Shown here: in pieces, positions 43,181 to 64,000 of the stretch
How the letters are laid out: each line of letters begins with the position of its first letter
Numbering within the stretch: position 1 is the stretch's first letter
DNA from: Amoebidium appalachense
Taxonomy: Eukaryota > Ichthyosporea
NCBI GenBank assembly: GCA_963693365.1
Contig: CAVNZM010000014.1
Location: 930,001 to 994,000 of the forward strand
Direction: 5' to 3'
DNA: 64,000 bases
Made by a program: the position numbers and the translations under genes
The notes under the pieces: model-generated
What the model saw: only the letters and a program-made list of their open reading frames with translations
The model's database searches: none
What the model was told of the DNA's origin: nothing

Positions 43181-43840
43181 TCCCTGCCCCTCTTCCCCTC
43201 CCCCTCTTCACCTCCCCCTCTCTCCCCGGAACGCCCTAACCCCCTTACCCCCCTCCCCCACCACCACTCCCTCCCCCTTCCCCTTCCCAATAACCACCCC
43301 CAGGTTTGATACGAGTATTCCCGAAAAAGCAAAACAGCAACAGACATTCTTCAGGTATCAGCCCCCTCTCTTCAATGCTCCCATTCCATGTCCATCTTCT
43401 GTCAGTTTTCACCCATGTGCACGCAACGCTAAAAATTGTTTTTCTTTTCCTCGGTTTGAACACTCGGCAGCGAACCGCCTTTCAGTTAGCATCCTCTTAC
43501 CCTCCTGTCCACCACCATCACTGATACCACACTGACACCATTGGATTTGAAAACCACTTAGTGTTCGTTTTATTATAGCTTTAGGCTCCGTGGTGTGTGT
43601 AAGTGTGTGTGTGTGTGTGGTGGTGCACCATTAGGGGAGGGGGGAGAAGGGGGAGGGGAGGGGAGAGGAAGAAAGCGAAGGTTAGGGGGGGGGGGGGGGG
43701 GGACGAAGGGTTGATGCTGCAAAGAATCGAGTTGTGTCTTCTCGTTAAGGTACCCTACGATTTCACCTACGATCAATCTGATACACAAACTAACTAACCT
43801 CTTCACTCGACCCTTGATACAAACACGCACGCACGCACAT

Positions 43841-43918
<78 letters not shown>

Positions 43919-44826
43919 TTACTTCTATCTGTGCATCAACGTTGGTGCGGGCCTTGCCTACGGCTACCTAGTCACCCTAGCCACCAACGGAGCCCCCCCA
44001 ACCATCCCCCAAGAGTACGGATTTTTCGCCACATATCTTGTTGGAGCAGTGTCTTTCTGACAAGCTTGCATTTGTAATTTTCCTTCTGGGGTCAAGCCGC
44101 TACATCAAGCAACTTCCGGGAGGCGGCTCTCTCCGTGGACTCACTTACTACATTTGGTGCGGTGCGGGGCACTCCCTTAAAGGAAAAATCGCGCTTCTCG
44201 GATGGATTTCGATGATTGTTTTTCTTGTTCTTGCCGTTATGGCACCGTTCCTGGGTGGGAATGCAAAGGCAAACACCCCCTACGTGCTATTGGCTGTTGC
44301 ATTCTTGGCGTGCACGTGCCTTGTGGTGGCACACATGGACAACAACCACATGAATGGAATTCCTGACCACCCGGAGGTGAGTGCTGATTGGTTGACGGCA
44401 CGTTGTATTGTAGTTCGTCTATTGGTTGATATCGTAACGCCTCTTAATAGTAACCTGATATTTTTTATAGCCATCCCTCGTCCTCCCTAACAAGACAGTT
44501 GATGCCCCGTCTCCTTTTTATGTTTCAGAGATTCATGGCCATCCAAGGCTCTTCTGCTATCCTGTTGGGTCCAAAGGATTCAAAACTTCGCCCCCCCCTC
44601 CCCCCCTCGCTCGTTCCTTCTCTGACCTACATACCTTCCCCGCTCATCTCAGAAAATCCCGCCCTTTGTCTTCCTCCCGCCCCCCCCCCCAAAAAAAATA
44701 AATAAAAAAAAAAATACCGGTCCCCACCACTCATCCTAGAATCCCTCCCACCCACAACCCGCACACAAACACACCTGCCCAGATACAAGTGCCCCCGCTG
44801 CACCATCACCCTCCCCCCCCCCCCCC

Positions 44827-44870
<44 letters not shown>

Positions 44871-46499
44871 TTCCCCCCCCTTCCCCCCCTTCCCCTTTCA
44901 TCTCGGCGCAGCTCTCTACCTTCACTTTACCACCCATATTGCACCCACTCCCTCCACATACACTTCCATCAAATGCTCATTCGCTCTTTTTCTCCGACCA
45001 ATTCAGGATCTCCTTTCACTCAGAGAGGCCCAGGCTACGCTGGACACCATCCCCACTGTGCTGCTGGCCAACGTGACCTTCTCCATGGGCTACAACGCTA
45101 TGAATGGGCCCCTACAGAGCACATCGTGCCAGAGTGCGTGCTGCATGTGTGCATATATAGTCGTGTTTTGTATCATGATTTTTTTCATTCTTTTTTTTTT
45201 CAAAAGGTTTGTTTTCCCGGAGGGGGGGGGGGGGAGGGGGGGGGGGGGGGGGGGGCGGCTGGGGAGGTGGAGGAGGCATGGGGATGTTAGGAGTTAGGGA
45301 GAGGAGGGGGGAGGAAGAGGCCCATGGATAAATTCATGGATGAAGGGTGTGGAGAATCGAGACTGGATCCATGGAAAGGGGAATTCCCATTAATTCTAGT
45401 GTTTGAGGCAAGAGAGAAGGATGCTCTGTGGGCGGAAGATTGAGAGAGACAAAAAGAAAGAGTGGCAGGAAATGGTTGTGAGCTTACGACGGTAGCCTTT
45501 TAAAGAAAATGTGTTTTTAACACTTATAGCATACCTTCTATTGCCCCCCCTCCCCCCCTCCCCCCTCCCCCCGCCCCTCCTCCTCCCCGTGGTAATGAGG
45601 CCCACTGACACGTGTCTTTACACACAGTGGATCTCCGTGTTGGTGACTCTCAGATCAACGGTGCTTTCTTCAACGTTGCAGGCGAGAATCCCGCACCCCC
45701 CCTCCCCAACCACCCACCCAATCCGCTGTCAACCTTAACGCATTTCTTGCCGCCTTTCTAACCCCCTTCCCCCCCCCCCCCCCCCCCCCCCCCCTTCCCC
45801 CCCCCCCCCTCCCCCCCCCCCCCCCCGCTCCCGGCAATGGCGCCTTATCCCATCAACAAAGAGCCCTCCACCTTGCGCCTATATAGGCTTTTCTATCACT
45901 CTCGATATCTTTCCTCCTTTCACCCTCTAGCACTAATTTTTCTCTCTCACCCTTGCTCTATTGCTTGATAACGTTATATCTGCCCCCCCACCCTCCTCCT
46001 CCCCCTTTCGAATTCCCTCCCCTCCTCCCCCTTCCAATCCTCATGTTCCTACCCCCCCCACTCTCTCTTTCAGCCCCATCCCCCACAATCACACCACGGA
46101 TGTACTAACTGCTTTTTGCACACAGACTGTGCCGCCATCGTCATCTTCGTTCCCATTCTCGAAAATTTCCTCATCCCAATGTACCGTCGCATCTTCAAGA
46201 GGGATGTCACGGGTTTCCAGTGTCTTACTATGGGATTTCTGTGTGTCGTTTTGGCCATGATCGTAGCTACAATCGTCGAAATTAAACGCCGAAATGCGCC
46301 TGTTTTGGTAAACGAGGCTGATTCAAACTGTGCCCCTGAGGGAATCAAAATGACAGACATGTCTGCTTTCATCATGTTTGTGCCTTTTACCCTTATCGGG
46401 TTTGGGGAGGTTTTCAACACGCCCTTTCTCTACTACTTCACCTATGAGCAGACGCCGCCCCGTGCCCGTTCCATTTCTCAGGTAAGACCGACTCCTCAG

Positions 46500-46535
<36 letters not shown>

Positions 46536-47285
46536 TCCTCCCCCCCCCCCCCCCCCCCCTCCCTCCACCCCCCGGATACCTTGGTTCCGTTTCCCTGTCA
46601 ATGATCACCCTTGTGGACTCTCCAAACTTGCTAAGAATAGCTCGGGGGAAAAAATTATTCATGTCTTAGTTCTACTTGATAGGCATTTTAGCAATATCCA
46701 AACCATCATGATCACGCAAATTGGATTGCATGCTTGTATACTCCCCCATGGGGCATGTGAATGCGTACCCGGTATTGCTTGCTGTAACGAGCACATGCCT
46801 AATGCCTGATTGGATATGTGCCAACCCTTTTGCATGTTTGTGTAAACAGCTCCATAGCACATACGAACCATTACCACAAAGGCACACACCCACTTGCACA
46901 ACATTTCTACCGCACACATGCACACAAACCCTTTATTAGCACGTGTAAATCTACACCCCTCTACCCACTTCTGAAGCTCAAACCCATTGTTCCCCACAGG
47001 CCTTCAACCTTCTTGCCATGGGCTCGATCAGCACCGGGTTTCACAACCGGAATCACCCTTGCCCTAATCGACTTCTACACTGACGATCTGAACGATGGGA
47101 GATTGGAATATTTGTACTATGTTTCCGCTGCAGGGTGCCTTACTGGAATCCTACTCACCTGGTTGGCTAGCCGGAAATTCAAGCCTAAGAACTATACGGA
47201 GGAAGGTTTGGCTAATAATATGGCTCAGGACACGGTTACAACTGTTGGTGCTGCACCCGATGGATTCCAAGGCGATAAGAAATAA
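41696..47285 (+). CDS. proton-coupled oligopeptide transporter (POT/PTR, SLC15-like), with in-frame TAG and frame offsets
   Basis: POT transporters are plasma-membrane 12-helix symporters that import di- and tripeptides with protons. Exons: 41696-41750 (VVEAAERLCYYSF, the family ERF/ER-YYG region), 42440-42746 (LSPILGGWLADAIFGRYKVI, GSGGIKPNIANFGGD), 43304-43354 (FDTSIPEKAK), about 43916-44376, 45007-45133, 45628-45681, 46126-46481 (FVPILENFLIPMYRRIFK, GFGEVFNTPF) and 47000-47285 (TAA stop). A first exon with the start codon was not found. Anomalies: the spliced codon 42745-42746+43304 is TAG exactly where the family has Gln (GGDQF); the exon at 43916 follows a CA array with no AG; the frame must advance +1 at 44058 (TTC-T-GAC) and again at 47039 (GGG-T-TTC); the 45681 donor is GC. 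Conserved sequence extends throughout, so it is either a recently damaged gene or one relying on recoding. Confidence 0.85.
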
Positions 47286-48003
47286 AATGATTTTTTTGAA
47301 GTGATATAGGAAAATGAATCGGATTATTGTGGTATGGTGACACCGACATTTACTGGTTCAGTGTGTTTATGTTAGGACTGCATCATTTTATGTTAGCAAT
47401 GATCTATTATAGGACTACCTTTCAATAGCCTAAAAAGCTACTAAGGCGGTGTGTTAAATATTTGCATTTGCATAGACTGATATTGGGCGTCCTGCCGACC
47501 CGTTTGTTCATAATCATGAGTATTCCTACGAGCACCTCTTTGGAATTGCTTTTCAAGTCTGCTCAACAGTTAGCACCATAGCCACTGTATCGGATTCCTT
47601 AACCCGGTATACTATATTACACGTGTATTTATTATGTGAAGACATTGATGTTTCATCATTAAACAACTCCTCCTTGTTCCATCTATTTATGCCTTGCGTT
47701 GTTTTCTCAGCAATCTAACCTTGGCCACCAGATGTCCAAATGCACACATCCGATTGAAAACCATGGATTGAACCAAGCTGCCGGGTGTCCTAAGTTGTAT
47801 CTGTGATGGCTCTTCGGAATCCCCCCCCCCCCCCCCCCCCCCCTCCCCCCAACAACAACACAAACACACAAACACACACCACAAAAAAAGAGGAGTCTGG
47901 AGAAGGAGAGGTCTTTTTAGTACGTCCACTCATATATTTACACATCCTCACCACGACGGGCACATCCATATAGCACACACAAACACAAATCGTCACTAGT
48001 GTA

Positions 48004-48037
<34 letters not shown>

Positions 48038-48780
48038 TTCCCGCGAGGCTCCCCCTTCCTTTCACCTCAGGGTTGGCAACCTTAACACACCCTGTGTGAT
48101 GATTGAACTTGCATTAAAAAAAAAAAAGCCTTAGGAGTTCCGTGACTCAGCGCTCCGTAAACATCCTACCTATCGGCAGTCTGAACGGGAAAAAAAACAA
48201 TATGGGTTACCATACTACTACTCTTTCGGTCTAATAGGTGCCTCTGTCGTGGATAACTTGATAAGCACTACACAGTGTCTCAGAGGTTACAGCTGCTACT
48301 AATAAATACCGACTAATACACAGGTGTAGGGCCGCACAAGCAAATTGAATATCTCGCGCTTGGCCATGAGCAAGGAACTAATGCAATAATCGTGCCGTGA
48401 GACGTAAGTTTCCTAATATGGAAACGGATGCTACTCGTTACTCGTTGGCCCCAACTTGAACAGCCATTGTAAGAGACGGCTAAAAGAACGTAAAATACAT
48501 CAGGTATTAGGATGCTGCGAGACATAAAAAACCTTTTTTCCCCTCAAGGCCTAAACTTTGAAAAAATGGGCAACAGCTCGTTATAAAATGTGCAATCCCA
48601 TTGGTGCCCACCACAGTGTCCGTTTGCGCAGAAGGCCGCCCGTTGCAAATGATTCCATATGCAAAGATTTTGCCAACATTTTTATATTCCGTTTCACGGT
48701 GAAGAACGATGTCACCAGAAAACAGACATAAGAATATGTATACACCTTATAGGCATGTACTTTCACGACTCATCTCACTC
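47286..48780. other. intergenic, mostly unique sequence
   Basis: Downstream flank of the POT gene. Apart from C runs at 47821-47843 and 48006-48037 the sequence is balanced. No open frame with recognisable similarity and no RNA gene were seen. Confidence 0.6.
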
Positions 48781-48794
48781 TCTCTCTCTTTGAC

Positions 48795-50400
<1,606 letters not shown>

Positions 50401-50902
50401 AAAAGAAAAAAACTATTAAAAAAACTTGCAAGCTTCTGATCATGATCAGCTGTTTTATCATGAATTTACCCGCCAAAAAAAGAAAAGCAGCCAATAAAGT
50501 GAGTTTGCAAAATTCGCATGCCAAGGCCAATCAAAATCTTTCAGCGTACATCTGATAACAAGCGATGTAAGGGCTGCAACAAAATCGTTGTTTATCGCCA
50601 ATAAAAAACGGAGCAAACTGAGATATAGGGCTCGTACAGACTTGCTGAAAGCAAATCACTAAATCGGTAATCTGTTCTATTTAAATATTTTTGGCTACAC
50701 AAGTTTAGCTGAAACAAACAGCTTCCAGAGATCTACAAAAAAATTTCTCATGCTAGTTCACTCGAATTTGCCCTTTTCCCAACTATTTCTTCTCCATCGA
50801 TATCATTGGTGAGCCGTTTCGCAAACGCGCCACCTCGCTAGTCTAAACGTTGACTTAGTTCTCATATTTTTCTGGGTGTTTAGGGTCTTGTAGAACCCAA
50901 AA

Positions 50903-50954
50903 TGACGTCAAATACACAGACTAGTTGAAGATGGGTGTGCGCAAATTATAAAAG
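50903..50954 (+). promoter_or_regulatory. trpB promoter: CRE-type octamer and TATA box
   Basis: TGACGTCA at 50903-50910 is followed by TATAAAAG at 50947-50954, 123 bases before the start codon. TGACGTCA is also close to the bZIP (GCN4-type TGACTCA) site that controls amino-acid genes in fungi; that link is inference. The interval from TATA to ATG is the likely 5' UTR. Confidence 0.65.
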
Positions 50955-51076
50955 GAGACTCGGAGCTTCGAACACGCTGTTCACAAAGTTTCTCTTGGCG
51001 GTGTGCTTTGTGCTTCGTTCTCTCCGAGGCCTTTTCACTTTGTAGTTTGGAAGAACTAAACAACAACTACAGCAAA

Positions 51077-61627
<10,551 letters not shown>

Positions 61628-61636
61628 TGGTCCTAA

Positions 61637-62036
61637 GTGCAGTGCTAGCCCCCTCAGTCTGACTTGGTTTTTTTTTTGTCAACACTCAGACTGAGTAGCA
61701 AAGCACAACTCTTCGTGGCCCATGAATATAGATGCTTTTCGCTAATGGCCTGAGTGTCCCTGTGGCAGCAATCATTCTCTCTCTCCTGATGAATTGCTGC
61801 TAACAAACACCATTTAATAGAGCACGAGGAAAAAAACATATAGATATTATGTATAGTTAGTAATTACGACATGTTTTTTTCTTCGTGCTTCTAATCGTAG
61901 GCTACGTAGCTGGTAGTATACACACCAGTCGGCAATCTTTTTAGTCCTACAGATAGGTGAAAGCTCTCATCTTACGGCTCCAATAAAGTCGGTATGGCCA
62001 TGGCATCACTCCACACATGTACCGGTGGCCAACCCG

Positions 62037-62084
<48 letters not shown>

Positions 62085-63363
62085 TCCCCCGGCCGCCGCC
62101 GCCTCCGAGAACCTCCTTTTGTTATTATCCTCTGTATTCAATACAGTAGGTAGATTTACAGGACGGCTCAGGGATCACGCTACCGGTTCTGGCATGATTG
62201 AAAGGTGTACGGCCGCGGACCGGAGCACCCAATACACTGATGAGATGACAGCTCTATTGTACTGTATGGTCTCCTCAATTCGGGGTGCAGGCAAACGTTG
62301 CGTCTCGGCCTGTACGGTATGCCCCGTGCATGGTCCTAAGTTGGCAAGTTCGCAGCAAGGCCTCCTATAACTTGAATCTAGGTGGCCTTGGCCTCAGGCA
62401 GGTAAGCCAGGCTGGCTGGCTGCCAGCTGCAGCTGAGTCACTGATGTGTAGGCAGTGGTGTAGACAGCCTCGTGCTAAGCCCGGTACTTTGTAGCAACGA
62501 TTTACGCCCAATCAAAGTGTGTTTATGACGAATGCATTTATGATTGGTTTAGAAGGCATCCGTTGCTCAATCTCCTAAGATCAAAGGCTGTGAGGCTCTC
62601 TGTGGCGGATTACGAAAGTTTTGCAGAGTTAGCATAACTCGTTATGGGGATTCGCTTCTCTTGATTACCGTAACAGGTAAAGGATAAGGAAAAGTATTAG
62701 AAGTCACGATTTAGACCCATGTACCACCTTAGTGCCGATGCTGGTGCTAGCTAAGTGCCGGTCCGAAGGGGTGAAGTAAGATTTATACTTGAAATGTTTT
62801 TCGAAAGGCTCTGAAATTCCAAATTGTGAATTTGCGATACTGTAGTTTTTTGATAAATACAATGCAAAAGTAGCTGGAAAGCAAATAGCTAATAATAAAA
62901 AAACTTTTACCATAATAAAAAGAAAGCATTTAACTACCGTATCTGAAAACAAATGGGCTGTGACGGTTTGTTTTTTGAACTTGTTTTCGATCAGTTTGAT
63001 CTGAGTTGGACCCCAAAGGCGAAATATATAGTGAACAGTTCTGACCTGCTTACCTATTGGCTGTCAACACAAACCTTCCAAATAAGGCAAGCAACCGCAG
63101 CAAACTGCGGCAGCCATAGCGGTCACCTATCCGCTGTGCGCACAAAAAACACGCGTGAGTTAGTTGCCCTTTTTTTGCGACCACACAGCGCGGCACACAC
63201 GCCGCTGTGAGCGAGGCACACATAACTGGGAAAAAAAACTGAGAAAAAACACATATGAAGAAAAGTTGACGAAGACCGAACTAAGTAATATTTTTATCTA
63301 GCGATGTGCAGTGCCAAAAACAGAGAAAACAAGGAATAGGAAACGGAAAAAGAGAGCTTCAGG
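61637..63363. other. intergenic between trpB and the CH-domain gene
   Basis: Contains a C run at 62037-62081 and otherwise unique, balanced sequence. A short minus-strand frame at 62704-62952 starts with a hydrophobic stretch but has no other support. No clear TATA box was found before the downstream gene. Confidence 0.5.
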
Positions 63364-63720
63364 ATGCCAGAACCGGGGGCAGAGATCTCGGCCTCCTACA
63401 CACAGGCTGGGGCTTGGGACCTGGACGTGGCGCTGAAAGAATGTAAAAACTGGATCGAGGTAAGGACAAAAAAGATGGTTATCGGTATTTGTGTCAAAGA
63501 GAATAGTTTGATTTTCAAAAGTAACAGACAGACAGTTGAGTCCAGGCAGTGCCCTCTTTGTTTTTCTGTGCAAGGCCAGGTTAGCTTTGGGGTTATAACT
63601 GATGCTGATTTCAGCCGGATTCATGGTTCTTATTTTATCATACCATCAGGCTGTCACCGGGGAACCCCTCCCGTCGACAGACTTCAAGGAGGCCATCAAG
63701 GATGGAGTACTGCTGTGCAA
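63364..63720 (+). CDS. calponin-homology (CH) domain protein, calponin/transgelin-like, 5' part
   Basis: CH domains of this type bind actin filaments. Exon 1 (63364-63459) starts at ATG and encodes a short leader and the first CH helix (DVALKECKNWIE). Exon 2 (63650-63720) continues in phase with AVTGEPLPSTDFKEAIKDGV and LLCK, matching the CH core pattern of a Trp-Ile helix, then GE-LP, then a DF-EALKDGV-LC segment. The donor at 63721 (AA|GTCAGC) is followed by C runs, and the rest of the gene lies beyond the right edge; an AG at about 63882 is not followed by recognisable CH sequence. Confidence 0.8.
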
Positions 63721-63948
63721 GTCAGCCCCCCCCCCCCCCCCCCCCCCCTCCCCCCTCCCCCCCCCCCCTCCCCCCCTCCCCCCCCCCCCCCCCCCCCCCC
63801 CTCCCAAAGTGAAGTATTTGGACACGCCTGAAGGGATCTGTTATACTCTCTCTTTTGTTTTGCTCTTGTGTCTTGCACATCAGAACCTTGGCACCATTAT
63901 TCGTTGTGAACGCATCTCCGTACTGTGTACCACTTCCGATTCCCCCGT

Positions 63949-63987
<39 letters not shown>

Positions 63988-64000
63988 CCTCCACCCCTCC

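Noticed and set aside
62704-62952. Minus-strand frame of 82 residues with a hydrophobic start
   Set aside because: No splice, promoter or family evidence; the sequence is AT-rich intergenic DNA and the length is within chance expectation.

Overview
The window is a stretch of nuclear chromosome from a eukaryote. Every recognisable gene is split by spliceosomal introns with GT-AG (occasionally GC-AG) ends, three promoters carry TATA boxes, and the only RNA gene is a eukaryotic-type tRNA-Phe. Coding DNA is perhaps a tenth of the sequence. Introns and intergenic DNA are loaded with (CA)n/(GT)n arrays, very long C/G homopolymers and a small dispersed repeat family. The gene set mixes a p62/SQSTM1-type autophagy receptor and a probable LAPTM-like protein (animal-like) with a GT15 mannosyltransferase (best known in fungi) and a stand-alone cytosolic tryptophan synthase beta chain (absent from most animals). 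This suggests a unicellular or early-branching opisthokont/holozoan, but I cannot name the species.

Layout: 58-7352 (+) is the C-terminal part of a SIN3 co-repressor, with a tRNA-Phe inside one intron. 8927-12381 (+) is a PB1-ZZ-UBA autophagy receptor with its own TATA promoter. About 14.6-17.2 kb (-) is a probable multi-pass membrane protein with PPxY motifs. 17921-27224 (+) is a 14-exon GT15 (KRE2/MNT1-like) mannosyltransferase with two micro-exons. 27.2-30.7 kb is repeat-rich and carries a few exon-like fragments. 30971-37202 (+) is an 11-exon gene I do not recognise, in which all introns are phase 2. 37.2-41.6 kb holds a giant GT array, a GA array and CA arrays. 41696-47285 (+) is a proton-coupled oligopeptide transporter (POT/SLC15) with several anomalies. 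47.3-50.9 kb is intergenic with a CA-array cluster carrying three copies of a unique unit. 51077-61627 (+) is a complete 17-exon trpB. 63364 to the right edge is the start of a calponin-homology protein.

The exon joins of SIN3 (11 exons), the unknown gene (11), GT15 (14) and trpB (17) are phase-consistent throughout, so the assembly looks reliable in coding DNA. Against that background three things stand out. (1) In-frame TAG codons occur where the protein clearly continues, one exactly at the Gln of the POT motif GGDQF, raising the possibility that UAG is read as Gln. (2) Isolated +1 frame offsets occur in POT (twice) and in the p62 gene (once). (3) Many introns open with GT or G runs and close with C or CA runs that are complementary to each other, and the microsatellites themselves often supply the splice-site dinucleotides. 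The genes do not form a pathway or operon; each appears to be an independent transcription unit.
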